Assembly (NCBI GenBank): GCA_029961685.1
Contig: JARWKL010000065.1
Span: 62,001-126,000, forward strand
Length of the DNA: 64,000 bases
Direction: 5' to 3'
Origin: Aristolochia californica
Lineage: Eukaryota > Streptophyta > Magnoliopsida > Piperales > Aristolochiaceae
The notes beneath the pieces were generated by a model. That model did no database searches and was not told where the DNA came from. It saw only the letters and a list, made by a program, of their open reading frames with translations. The translations under genes and the position numbers were made by a program. This document shows positions 24,209 to 37,460 of this stretch, in pieces (the stretch's first letter is position 1; every line of letters starts with the position of its first letter).

Positions 24209-26232
24209 CTTTTTCTGATTATTGCAAAACCTAGTATATGAAAAACTAAAAGAGTTTACAATCCTTAAAAATGATAAATACTTTTTTGAATTATCTCTAT
24301 CAACTTTTCCATTTTGGATGTTCAATTTTTTTCATATAAAAACTTAAGTTTTCACTCTCCCATTTTTCTCGTAAACAAAAAGATCAGGAAGTAGATCACT
24401 ACAAAATAAAAAATTTAGAGTTTACATCCAAAAAAAAATTAAAAACTATAATAAATGTAAGTGAAGAAAATTATTTCACGAACCAAAAATGGACACAAAA
24501 TGTTTGTTATCCATGTTTGGGAGATTCCGCTAGTACAACTCCCTAATAGCTTGGTGAAATTTTATAAGAAAGAGATTTCTAATTCATCCTAACTTATTTT
24601 AAATGTGGTGGATATGCATGCATGAAACATGTTGAAGATGCAAATGATCTAATGATCCAAAAATTTCGAGTAGAAAAATTTTAATTCTCAAGTTAACTTG
24701 CAGTGAGATATTTTCTAGAGCCAAACAACAGATTTTGTGCCTATTTTACAAAAAGCGGACCTAACAATCATATATCATCTTAAATGTTTTGATCGATTAA
24801 TGATGTGTAACGGCTATATTTTTTGTTAGAAATGACTTATGGTCTGGGAGTCAACACTCAATTAAACATGCCTCGCGCCCCTTTTCAGATGATTGCAAAA
24901 CTAATATATAAAAAACTGAAAGAGTTTACAATCCTTAAAAGTCACAGATATTTTTTTGAATTATCTCTCTCAGCATTTGTGGATTTCCAATTTGGATGTT
25001 CAATATTTTTTCAAATCCAGACTAGAGTTTTCCCTCTCCCTTTTTTCTCATAAACAAAAAGATATGGCAGATCACAAAAAAATGAAAAATTTAGAGTTTA
25101 GGTATACAAAAAATTTAAAAATATAATAAATATAAGTGCTGAAAATTATTTCACGTACTAAAAATGAACAACAATATGTTTTTATCCATGTATGGGAAAT
25201 TCCTCGAGTACAACCCCTAATAGCTTGGTGGAATTTTATAACAAAGATATTTCTAATTAATCCTAACATGTTCTAAATCTGGTGGATATGCATGCCTGAA
25301 ACATGTTGAAGATGAAAATAAACTAATGATCCAAAAATTTCGAGTAGAAAAAATTAAATTCTAAAGTTAACATGCGGAGAGATATTTTACCAGTGCAAAA
25401 CAACCACTTTTTGCCTATTTTAAAAAATGCAAACCTAACAATTATATATCATCTTAAATGTTTTGATCGATTAATGAAGTGTAACGGTTATAATTTTTGT
25501 TAGAAATGACTTATCGTTTGGGAGTCAACACTCAGTTAAAAATTCTTCCCTCCCTTTTCCGATGATAGCCAAACCTAATATATGAAAAACTAAAAGAGTT
25601 TACAATCCTAAAAAATCATAGATACTTTTTGGAATTATCTTTCTCAGCATTTTTGCATTTTTATTTTGGATGTTCAATTTTTTTTCAAATCCAAACCTGA
25701 GTTTTTACTCTCCCATTTTTCTCGTAAACAAAAAGATTCGGCAAATAGATCACAAATAAATGAAAATTTTAGAGTTTATGTACACAAAAAAATGAAAACA
25801 ATAATAAATGTAAGAGAATAAAATTATTTCACGCACTAAAAATGAACACCAAAGTTTTGTTATCCATGTTTGGGAAATTCCTCTAGTACAACCCCAAATA
25901 GCTTGGTGGAATTTTATAAGAAAGAGATTTCTAATTCAACCGAACATGTTTTAAATGCGGTGGATATGCATGCCTGAAACATGTTCAAGATGCAAATGAC
26001 CTAATGATCCAAAAATTTCAAGGAGTAGAAAAAATTAAATTCTCAAGTTAAACTGCAGTGGGATATTAACCAGAGCCAAACAACCCACTTTTTGCCAATT
26101 TTACAAAAAGCGGACCTGACAATAATAGATCATTGTAAATGTTTTGATTGATTAAGGATGTGTAATGGCTATAATTATTGTTAGAAATGACTTATGGGTT
26201 GGGATTCAACACTCAGAAAAAATTTCTTGCCT

Positions 26233-26251
26233 CCCCCCCCCCCCCCCCCCC
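26233..26251 (+). repeat. Poly-C tract (19 C)
   Basis: C-rich monomer end between TTGCCT and ATTTCCGATGATTGC. Confidence 0.87.
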
Positions 26252-28240
26252 ATTTCCGATGATTGCAAAACCTAATATATAAAACACTAAAAGTGTTTAC
26301 AATCCTTAAAAATCACAGATACTTTTCGGAATTATCTCTCTTAGAATTTGTGCAATTCCATTTTGGATGTTCAATTTTTTTTCAAATCCAAACTAGAGTT
26401 TTCATACTCCCTTTTTTCTCAAAAACAAAAAGATAAGGCAAATAGATCACAACAAAAAAATATTCAGAGTTTATATATGCAAAAAATTGAAAACTACAAT
26501 AAATGTAAGTGAAGAAAATTATTTCATGCACTAAAAATGAACACCAAAGTTTTGTTATCCATGTTTGGCAAATTCCACTAGTACAACCCCTAATAGCTTG
26601 GGGGAATTTTATGAGAAAGAGATTTCAAATTGAACCTAACATGTTTTAAATATAGTGGATATGCATGCCCAAAACTTGTTGATGATGCAAATGACCTAAT
26701 GATCCAAAAATTTCAAGGAGTAGAAAAATATTAAATTCTCAAGTTAACTGGCGGTGGGATATTTATCAGAGCCAAACAACCCACTTTTTACCTATTTTAC
26801 AAAAAGTAGACCTAAGAATCATCAATCATCGTAAATATTTTGATCGATCAATGATGTGAAAAAGCTATATTTTTTGGTAGAAATGACATAATTGTTTGGG
26901 AGTCAACACTCAGTTAAAAATTCCTCGTCCACCCTTATCCTAAGATTGGAAAACCTAATATATAAAAATCTAAAAGAGTTTACAATCCTTTTTCGAATTA
27001 TCTCTCTCTGCATTTGTGCATTTCTATTTTGGATATTCAACTTTTTTTAAAATCCAAACTCGATTTTTCACTCTCCCTTTTTCTCATAAACAAAAATATA
27101 ACGCAAACATATCATTGCAAAATGAAAATTTTAGATTTTATGTATGCAAAAAATTGAAGACTATATTAAATGTAAGTGAAGAAAATTATTTCACGCACTA
27201 AAAATGAACACCAAATTTTTGTTTTCCATGTTTTGGAAATTCCACTAGTACAACCCCTAATAGCTTGGTGGAATTTTATAAGAAAGAGATTTCAAATTGA
27301 TCCTAACATTTTTTAAATGTGGTGGATATGCATGCCCAAAACATGTGGAATTTCAAGTTAACGTGCGGTGGGATATTTACCAAAGCCAAACAATCTACTT
27401 TTCGCATATTTTACAAAAAGTGGACCTAACAATCATAGATCATCATAAATTTTTTGCATGATTAATGATGTGTAACGGCTATAATTTTTATTAGAAATGA
27501 TTTATGGTTTTGGAGTCAATACTCAGTTAAAAATTCCTCGCCCCCCTTTTCGGATGATTGCAAAACCTTATATATAAAAAACTACAAGATTTTACATTCC
27601 TTAAAAATCACAAACACTTTTTGGAATTATCTCTCTCATCATTTTTGCATTTCCATTTTGGATGTTCAATTTTTTTTCAAATCCAAACATGAGTTTCACT
27701 TTTCCATTTTTCTGGTAAACAAAAAGATAAGGCGAATAAATCACAACAAAAATAATAATTTTAGAGTTTATGTATGCTAAAAATTGAAAACTATAATAAA
27801 TTTAAGTAAAAGAAATTATTTCACGCACTAAAAATTAACAACAATGTTTTGTTTTCCATGATTGGGAAATTCTATTATTGCAACCCCTAATAGCTTGGTG
27901 GAATTTTATAAGAAAGAGATTTCTAATTGATCCTAACATGTTTTAAATGTGGTGGATAAGCATGCCCAAAATATGTTGAAAATTCAAATGACCTAATGAT
28001 CTAAAAATTTCAAGGAGTAGAAAAACTTAAATTCTAAAGTTAACGTGCGGTGGGATATTTACCAAAGCCAAACAACCCACTTTTTGCATATCTTACAAAA
28101 AGCAATCCTAACAATCTTAGATTATCGTAAATTTTTTGCATGATTAATGATGTGTAACGGCTATAATTTTTGTTAGAAATGACTTATGATTTAGGAGTCA
28201 ACACTCAGTTAAAAATTCCTCGCCCCCCTTTTCCGATGAT

Positions 28241-29202
28241 TGGAAAACCTAATGTATAAAAAAGTAAAAGTGTTTACAATCCTTAAAAATCACAGCTAAT
28301 TTTTGGAATTATCTCTCTCCGAATTTGTAAATTTCCATTTTGGTTGTTCAATTATTTTTTCAAATCCAAACTAGAGTTTTCACTGGCCCATTTTTCTCCT
28401 TAACAAAAAGATAAGGCAAATAGAACACAACAAAATGAATATTTTAGAGTTTACGAATGAAAAAAATTGAAAACTATAATAAATGTAATGAAGAAAATTA
28501 TTTCACGCAATAAAAATGATCAACAATGTTTTGTTATCCATGTTTGGGAAATTCCGCTACTACAACCTGTAATATCTTGGTGGAATTTTATAAGAAAGTG
28601 ATTTCTAATTAATCCTAACATGTTTTAAATCTAGTAGATATTCATGCCTGAAACATGTTGAAGATGCAAATGATCTAATGATCCTAAAATTTTGAGTAGA
28701 CAAAATTAAATTCTCAAGTTAACGTGTGGTGGGATATTTACCAGAGCTAAACAACCCACTTTTTGCCTATTTTAAAAAAAGCGGAGCTAACAAAAATGTA
28801 CACCAAAGTTTTGTTATCCATGTTTTGGAAATTCTGCCAATACAACCCCAAATAGCTTGGTGGAATTTTATAAGAAAGATTTCTAATTGATCCAAACATA
28901 TATTTTAATGTGGTGGATAGGCATGCCTGAAACATGTTGAAGATGCAAATGATGTAATGATCCTAAAAATTCAAGGAGTAGAAAAAATTAAATTCTCAAG
29001 TTAACGTGCGGTGGGATATTTACCAGAGATAAACAACAAACTTTTTGCCTATTTTACAAAAAGAGGACCTAACAATCATAGATGATCTTAAATTTTTTGA
29101 TCGATATATGATGTGTAATGGCTATAATTTTTGTTAGAAATATCATGTGGTTTGGGAGTTAAAACTCAGTTAAAAATGCCTCGCTCCCCCTTTTTTGATG
29201 AT
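28241..29202 (+). repeat. Monomer with partial internal duplication (962 bp)
   Basis: Near 28,785-28,795 the sequence passes from AAAAAGCGGAGCTAACA, just after the inverted repeat, back to AAAATGTACACCAAAG in the middle of a monomer. The section from the CACCAAAG landmark to the inverted repeat is therefore present twice, adding about 280 bp. The first copy is of the CAACAATG / TTAATCC type and the second of the CACCAAAG / TTGATCC type. The join thus brought together two haplotypes rather than duplicating one copy. Confidence 0.86.
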
Positions 29203-29858
29203 TGTAAAACCTAATATTTAAGAAACTAAAAGAGTTTAGAATCCATGAAAATCACAGATTCTTTTTGGAATTATCTCTCTCAGCATTTGTGCATTTCCAT
29301 TTTCGATGTTCATTTTTTTTCAAATCCAAACTTGAGTTTTCACTCTCCCAATTTTCTTGTAAACAAAAAGATAGGGGAGATAGATCACAACAAAATAAAA
29401 ATTTCGGAGTTTATGTATGCATAAAATTTAAAAATATAATAAATGTAAGTGAATAAAATTATTTCACGCACTAAAAATGAACAACAAAGTTTTGTTATCC
29501 ATGTTTGGGAAATTCCACTAGTACAACCCCTAATCGCTTGGTGGAATTTTATAAGAAAGAGATTTCTAATTGATCCTCACATGTTTTAAATGTGGTAGAT
29601 ATGCATGCCTGAAACATATTGAATATACAAATGACCTAATTATCCAAAAATTTCAAGGAGTAGAAAAAATTAAATTCTCAAGTTAACATGCGGTGGAGTA
29701 TTTACCAAAGCAAAAAATCCACTTTTTGCCTATTTTACAAAAAGCAAACCTAACAATCATAGATCATCGTAAATATTCTGATCAATTTATAATGTGTAAC
29801 AACTATAATTTTTGTTAGAAATGACTTATGGTTTGGGAGTCATCACTCAGTTAAAAAT

Positions 29859-29870
29859 CCCCCCCCCCCC
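29859..29870 (+). repeat. Poly-C tract (12 C)
   Basis: Moderate expansion at the C-rich monomer end, followed by GTCCACTTTTCC. Confidence 0.85.
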
Positions 29871-31897
29871 GTCCACTTTTCCGATGATTGCAAAACCTAA
29901 TATATAAAAAACTAAAAGAATTTACAACGCTTAAAAATCACAGATACTTTTTGGAATTATCTCTCTCAGTATTTATGCATTTCCATCTTTTATGTTCAAT
30001 TTTTTTATAAATCCGAACTTGAGTTTTCACTCTACCATTTTTCTTCTAAACAAAAACATAAGGCAAATAGATAACAACAAAATGAAATTTTTTTGAGTTT
30101 ATGTATATAAAAATTTTAAACATACAATAAATGTAAGTGAAGAAAATTATTCGATGCACTAAAAATGAACAACAATGTTTTGTTATCCATGATTGGGAAA
30201 TTACGCTAGTCCAACCCCTAATAGCTTGGTGGAATTTTAAAAGAAAGAGATTTCTAATTAATCTTAACATGTTTTAAATCTTGTGGATATGCATGCCTGA
30301 AACATGTTGAAGATGCAAATGACCTAATGATCCAAAAATTTCAAGGATTAGAAAAAATTAAATTCTCAAATTACCGTGCGGTGGGATATTTACCAGAGCA
30401 AAACAAACCACTTTTTGCCTATTTTACAAAAAGTGGACCTAACAATCATAGATCATCTTAAATATTTTTATCGATTAATGATGTGTAATAGCTATAATTT
30501 TGGTTAGAAATGACTTATGGTTTGGGAGTCAACACTCAGTTAAAAATGCCTCAACAACCCTTTTTCGATGATTGCAAAACCTAATATATAAAAAACTAAA
30601 AGAGTTTACAATCCTCAAAAATCACAGATACTTTTTGGAATTATCTCTCTCAGCATTTGTGCATTTTTTTTCAAATCCAAACTTGAATTTTCACTCCCCC
30701 ATTTATCTCGTAAAAAAAAAAAGATAACACAAATATATCACAACAAAGTGAAAATTTTAGAGTTTATGTATGCAAAAAATTTAAAACTAAAATAAATTTA
30801 AGTGAAGAAAATTATTTCACGCACTAAAAATGAACAACAATGTTTTGTTATGCATGTTTGGGAAATTCTGCTATTACAACCGTGATAGCTTTGTCGAATT
30901 TTATAATAAAGAGATTTCTAATTGATCCTAACATGTTTTAAATGTGGTGGATTTGCAAGCATAAAACATGTTGCTGATTCAAATGACCTAATGATCCAAA
31001 AATTTCAAGGAGTTGAAAAAATAAATTCTCAAGTTAATGTGCGGTGGGCTATTTACCAGAGCAAATCAACCCACTTTTTGCCTATTTACAAAAAGCAGAC
31101 ATAACAATCATAGATCATCGGAAGTGTTTTTATCGATTAATGATGTGTAACGGCTATAATTTTTGTCAGAAATGAATAATGGTTTGGGTGACAACACTCA
31201 GTTAAAATTGCCTTGCCCCCCTTTTCTAATGATTGCGAAACCTAATATACAAAAAATTAAAAGAGTTTACAATCCTTGAAAATCACAAATACTTTTTGCA
31301 ATTTCTCTTTCAGCATTTCTGCATTTCCATTTTGGATGTTCAATTTTTTTCAAATCCAAACTTGAGTTTTCACTCCCCCATTTTTCTCCTAAACAAAAAG
31401 ATAAGGCAAATGGATCACAACAAAATGAAAATTTTAGAGTTTATGTATGCAAAAAATAGAAAACTATAATAAATGTTAGTGAAGAAAATTATTTTACGCT
31501 ATAAAAATGAACACCAAAGTTTTGTTATCCATGTTTGGGAAATTCCACTAGTACAACTCCAAATAGTTTGGAGGAATTTTACAAGAAAGTGATTTCTAAT
31601 TGATCCAAACATGTTTTAAATGTGGTGGATATGCATGCCCGAAACATGTTGAAGACGCAAAAGACCTAATGATCCAAAAATTTCAAGGAAAAGAAAAAAT
31701 TAAATTCTCAAGTTAAAGAGCTGTGGGATATTTACCAGAGCCAAACAACCCACTTTTTGCCTATTTTACAAAAAGCGGACCTAACAAGCATAGATCATCG
31801 TAAATGTTTTGTTCGATTAATGATGTGTAACGGCTATATTTTTTTTTGAAATGACCTACGGTTTTGAAGTCAATACTCAGTTAAAAACTCCTCAACA

Positions 31898-31912
31898 CCC
31901 CCCCCCCCCCCC
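31898..31912 (+). repeat. Poly-C tract (15 C)
   Basis: Preceded by CTCAACA and followed by TGCCCTTTTCC at the monomer end. Confidence 0.86.
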
Positions 31913-33890
31913 TGCCCTTTTCCGATGATTGCAAAACCTAATTTATAAAAAAACTAAAATAGTTTACAAGCCTTAAAAAATCACAGATGCTTGTTGGAAT
32001 TATCTCTCTCATCATTTGTGCATTTTTATTTTGGATGTTCAATTTTATTTAAAATCCAAACTTGAGTTTTCACTCTCCCAGTTTTCTAGTAAACAAAAAG
32101 ATAAGGCAAATAGATCACAACAAAATAAAAATTTTAGAGTTTATGAATGCAATAAATTGAAAACTATAATAAATGTAAGTGAAAAAAATTATTTCACACA
32201 CTAAAAATGAACAACAATGTTTTGTTATCCATGTTTGGGAAATTCCGCTAGTACAACCCCTAATAGCTTGGTGGAATTTTATAAGAAAGACATTTCTAAT
32301 TGATCCTAACATGTTTTAAATGTGGTGGTTAAGCATGCCCAAAACATTTTGAAAACGCAAATGACCTAATGATCCAAAAATTTCAATGAGTAGAAAAAAT
32401 TAAATTCTCAAGTTAACGTACGGTGGGATATTTACACGAGCCAAACAACCCAGTTTTTGCCTATTTTACAAAAAGCGGACCAAACAATCATAGATCATGA
32501 TAAATGTTTTGATCTATTAATGATGTGTAATTGCTATAATTTTGTTTAGAAATGACTTATGGTTTGGGAGTCAACACTCAATTAAAAATTTCTCGCCTCC
32601 CCTTTTTCGATGAATGCAAAACCTAATATATAAAAAACTAAAAGAGTTTACAATCCTTAATAATCACAGATACTTTTTGGAATTATCTCTCTCTCTGCAT
32701 TTCTGCTTTTTCATTCTCCCATTTTTCTCCTAAACCAAAAGATAAGGCAAATAGATTACAACAAAATGAAAATTTTAGAGTTTAGGTATACAAAAATTTA
32801 AAAATATAATCAATGTTAATGAAGAAAATTATTCCACAAACTACAAATGAACAACAATGTTTTGTTATCCATGCTTGGAAAATTCTGATAGTACAACCCC
32901 TAGTAGCTTGGTGGAATTTTATAAGAAAGAGATTTATAATTAATCCTAACATGTTTTAAATCTGGTGAAGATGAATGCCTGAAACATGTTGAAGATGCAA
33001 AGGACCTAATGATCCAAAAATTTCAAGGAGTAGAAAAAATTAAATTCTCAAGTTAACGAGCGGTTGGATATTTACTAGAGCAAAACAACCCACTTTTTGC
33101 GTATTTTATAAAATATGGACCTAACAATCATAGATCATCATAATTGTTTTGATCAATTAATAATGTGTAATGGCTATAATTTTTTTTAGAAATGATTTAT
33201 GGTTTGGGAGCCAACACTCAGTTAAAAATTCCTCACCCCCCTTTTCCGATGATTGCAAAACCTAATATATAAAAAACTAAAAGAGTTTGCAGTGCTTAAA
33301 AATCACAGATACTTTTTAGACTTATCTCTCTCAGAATTTGTGCATTTCCATTTTGGATGTTCAATTTTTTTTCAAATCCAAACTTGAGTTTTCACTCTGC
33401 CATTTTTCTCGTAAACAAAAAGATAAGGCAAATAGATCACATCAAAATAAAAATTTTAGAGTTTATTTATGCAAAAAATATAAAAATATAATAAATGTAA
33501 GTGAAGAAAATTATTTCACGCACTAAAAATGAACAACAATGTTTTGTTATCCATCTTTGGGAAATTCCTCTAGTACAACCCTAATTGCTTGGTCGAATTT
33601 TATTATAAAGAGATTTCTAATTGATCCTATCATGTTTTAAATTTGGTGGATATGCATACCTGAAACATGTTCAAGATACAAAGGACCTAATGATCCAAAA
33701 TTTTAAAAGAGTAAAAAAACTTAAATTCTCAAGTTAACGTACGGTGGGATATTTACCAGAGTCAAACAACCCACTTTTTGCCTATTTTAAAAAAACCCAA
33801 CCTATCAATCATCAATCATGATGTGTTACGGTTATAAATTTTTTTAGAAATGACATATGGTTTAGGAGTCAACAATCAGTTAAAATTGCG

Positions 33891-33911
33891 CCCCCCCCCC
33901 CCCCCCCCCCC
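33891..33911 (+). repeat. Poly-C tract (21 C)
   Basis: Follows TTAAAATTGCG and precedes TTTTTCGATGATTGC. It is isolated from the main cluster of long runs at 20-26 kb. Confidence 0.86.
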
Positions 33912-33923
33912 TTTTTCGATGAT

Positions 33924-35215
33924 TGCAAAAACTAATATATAAAAAACTAAATGAGTTTACAACCCATAAAAATCACAGTTACTTTTTGGAATTATCTCCA
34001 TCAGCATTTTTGCATTTCCATTTTGGATGTCCAATTTTTTTTTCAAATCCAAACTTGAGTTTTCACCCTCATTTTTTCTCGTAAACAAAAAGAAAGGCAA
34101 ATAGATCACAACAAAAATAAAATTTTAGATTTTATGAATGCAAAAAATTTAAAACTATAATATATGTAAGTGAAGAAAATTATTTCACGTATTGAAAATG
34201 AACAACAATGTTTTGTTATCAATGTTTGGGAAATTCCACTAGTACAACCCCTAATCGCTTGGTGGAATTTTATAACAAAGAGATTTCTAATTAATCCTAA
34301 CATGTTTTAAATCTGGTGGTTATGCATGCCTAAAACATGTTGATGATGCAAATGACCTAATGATCCAAAATTTCAAGGAGTTGAAAAAATTAAATTCTCA
34401 AGTTAACATGTAGTGGGATATTTACCAGAGCAAAACAACCCAATTTTTGCCTATTTTACAAAAAGTGGACCTAACAATCATAGATCATCGTAAATGTTCT
34501 GATCGATTAATGATGTGTAACGGCTGTAATTTTTGTTAGAAATGACATATGGTTTGTTAAATAGTTTACAATCCTTAAAAATCACTGATACTTTTTGGAA
34601 TTATCTCTTTTAGCATATCTGCATTTTCATTTTGGATGTTAAATTTTTTTTCAAATCCAAACTTGAGTTTTCATTGTCCCATTATCCTCGAAACAAAAAG
34701 ATAAGGCAAATGGATCTCAACAAAATGAAAATTTTAGAGTTTCTGTATGCAAAAAATTAAAAACTATAATAAATTTAAGTGAAGAAAATATTTTCACACA
34801 ATAAAAATGATCACCAAAGTTTTGTTATCCATTTTTGGAAAATTCCACTAGTCCAACCCCAAATAGCTTGGTGGAATATTATAAGAAAGATATTTCTAAT
34901 TGATCCTAACATGTTTTAAATGTGGTGGATATGCATGCCCGAAACATGTTGAAGATGCAAAAGGCCTAAGGATCCGAAAATTTCAACAAGTAGAAAAAAA
35001 TTAAATTCTCAAGTTAACGTGCGGTGGGATATTTACCAGAGCGAAACAACCCACTTTTTGCCTATTTTACAAAAAGTGGACCTAACAATCATCTATCATC
35101 ATAAATGTTTTGATCGATTAATGATGTGTAACTGCTACAATTTTTTTTAGAAATTACCTATGGTTTGGGAGTCAACACTCAATTAAAAATTCCTCGCACC
35201 CCCTTTTCCAATGAT
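33924..35215 (+). repeat. Two monomers fused by loss of the boundary
   Basis: The second anchor is missing. At about 34,553-34,558 ATGACATATGGTTTG runs into TTAAATAGTTTACAATCC, deleting about 70 bp with the C-rich end, the TGCAAAACC anchor and the TATA-like run. The pair spans 1,292 bp. Confidence 0.87.
34118..34312 (+). repeat. Central-monomer segment that matches the patch at 36,754-36,951
   Basis: This stretch carries the private variants ATATATGTAAG, CACGTATTGAAAATG, TTATCAATG, CTAATCGC and TATAACAAAG. The same combination reappears 2.64 kb downstream with about four differences in 195 bp, although the flanks there resemble other monomers. It is the likely source, or a sister copy, of that patch. 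Confidence 0.86.
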
Positions 35216-35820
35216 TGCAAAACCTAATGTATAAAACACTAAAAGAGTTTACAATCCTAAAAAATTACAGATACTTTTTGGAATTATCTCTCTCTTAGCA
35301 TTTGTACATTTCCATTTAGGAGGTTCAATTTTATTTCAAATCCAAACTTGAGTTTTCACTCTCCCATTTTTCTCCTAAACAAAAAGATAAGGCAAATAGA
35401 TCACAACAAAATGAAAATTTTAGAGTTTATGTACGCAAAAAATTGATAATTATACTAAATGTTAGTGAAGAAATTTATTTCACACACTAAATATGAACAC
35501 CAAAATTTTGTTATCCATGTTTGGGAAATTCCACTAGTACAACCCCTAATAGCTTGGTGGAATTTTATCAGAAAGAGATTTCTAATTGATCCTAACATGT
35601 TTTAAATGTGGTGGATATGCAAGCCCGAAACATGTTGAAGATGCAAATGACCTAAAGATCCAAAAATTTCAAGGAGTACAGATAATTAAATTCTCAAGAG
35701 AACGTGCGGTGGGAAATCATTGTAAATGTTTTGATAGATTAATGATGTGTAACTACTATATTTTTTTTTAGAAATGACTAATGGTTTGGGAGTCAACACT
35801 CAGTTAAAATTTCCTTGCCG

Positions 35821-35833
35821 CCCCCCCCCCCCC
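35821..35833 (+). repeat. Poly-C tract (13 C)
   Basis: C-rich monomer end after TTCCTTGCCG. The same monomer has lost about 60 bp at 35,714, including the inverted repeat. Confidence 0.85.
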
Positions 35834-36213
35834 TCTTTTCTGATGATTGCAAAACCTAATATATAAAAAACTAAAAGAGTTTACAATCTATAAAAATCAC
35901 AGTTACTTGTTGGAATTATCTCTATCAGTATTTGTACATTTCCATTTTGGATGTTAAATTTTTTTTCAAATCCTAACTTGAGTTTTCACTATCCCATTTT
36001 TTTCGTAAACAAAAAGATAAGGCAAATAGATCACAACAAAATGAATTTTTAGAGTTTATGTATCCAAAAAATTGAAAACTAAAATCAATATAGGTGTAGA
36101 AAATTATTTCACACACTAAAAATGAACACCAAAATTTTTTTATCCATTTTTGGGTAATTTCGCTTGTACAACCCCTAATACCTTGGTGGAATTTTTTAAG
36201 AAAGAGATTTATA

Positions 36214-37460
36214 ATTAATCTTAACATGTTTTAAATAAGGAGGATATGCATGCCTGAGACATATTGAAGATGCAAATGACCTAATGATCCAAAAATTTCA
36301 AGGAGTAGCAAAAATTAAATTCTCAAGTTAACGTGCAGTAGGATATTTACAAGAGCAAAACAACCTTCTTTTTGCCTATTTTTAAAAAAAAGGACCTAAA
36401 AATCATAGATCATCTTAAATGTTTTCATCAATTAATGATGTGCAACAGCTATAATTTTGGTCAGAAATAGCTTATGGTTTGGGAGTCAACACTCTGTTAA
36501 AAATGCCGCGGCCGCTCTTTTTCGATATTTGTAAAACCTATAATAAAAAAACCTAAAAGATTTTACAATCCTTAAAAATCAAAAATAATTTTTTGAATTA
36601 TCTCTCTCAGCATTTGTGCATTTCTATTTTGGATGTTCATTTTTTTTTTAAATCCAAACTTGAGTTTTCACTCCCATTTTTTCTCGTAAAAAAAAAAGAT
36701 AAGGCAAATAGATCACAACAAAATGAAAATTTTAGAGTTTATGTATGCAAAAAATAAAATTTTAGAGTTTATGAATGCAAGAAATTTAAAACTATAATAT
36801 ATGTAAGTGAAGAAAATTATTTCACGTATTGAAAATGAACAACAATATTTTGTTATCAATGTTTGGGAAATTCCACTAGTACAACCCCTAATCGCTTGGT
36901 GGAATTTTATAACAAAGAGATTTCTAATTAATCTTAACATGTTTTAAATCTGGAGGATATGCATGCCTGAGACATATTGAAGATGCAAATGACCTAATGA
37001 CCCAAAAATTTCAAGGAGTAGCAAAAATTAAATTCTCAAGTTAACGTGCAGTGGGATATTTACAAGAGCAAAACAACCTTTTTTTTGCCTATTTTTAAAA
37101 AAAAGGACCCAAAAATCATAGATCATCTTAAATGTTTTCATCAATTAATGATGTGCAATAGCTATAATTTTGGTCAGAAATAGCTTATGGTTTGGGAGTC
37201 AACACTCTATTAAAAATGTCGCGCCCGCTCTTTTTCGATGATTGTAAAACCTATAATAAAAAAACCAAAAAGATTTTACAATCCTTAAAAATCACAAATA
37301 CTTTTTGGAATTATCTCTCTCAGCATTTGTGCATTTCTATTTTGGATGTTCATTTTTTTTTAAATCCAAACTTGAGTTTTCACTCCCATTTTTTCTCGTA
37401 AAAAAAAAAGATAAGGCAAATAGATCACAACAAAATGAAAATTTTATAGTTTATGTATGC
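36214..37460 (+). repeat. 713-bp tandem duplication with a converted patch
   Basis: Copy 1 (about 36,214-36,755) and copy 2 (about 36,928-37,460) share private variants: GGAGGATATGC, GAGACATATTG, GTAGCAAAAATT, ACAAGAGCAAAACAACC, GATGTGCAA, TTGGTCAGAAATAGC and AACCTATAATAAAA. Between them, 36,754-36,951 is a different sequence, almost identical to 34,118-34,312. The start of the patch repeats the AAAATTTTAGAGTTTATG landmark twice within 30 bp (36,726 and 36,756). The simplest reading is a three-part mosaic made by template switching or gene conversion during duplication. Confidence 0.9.
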
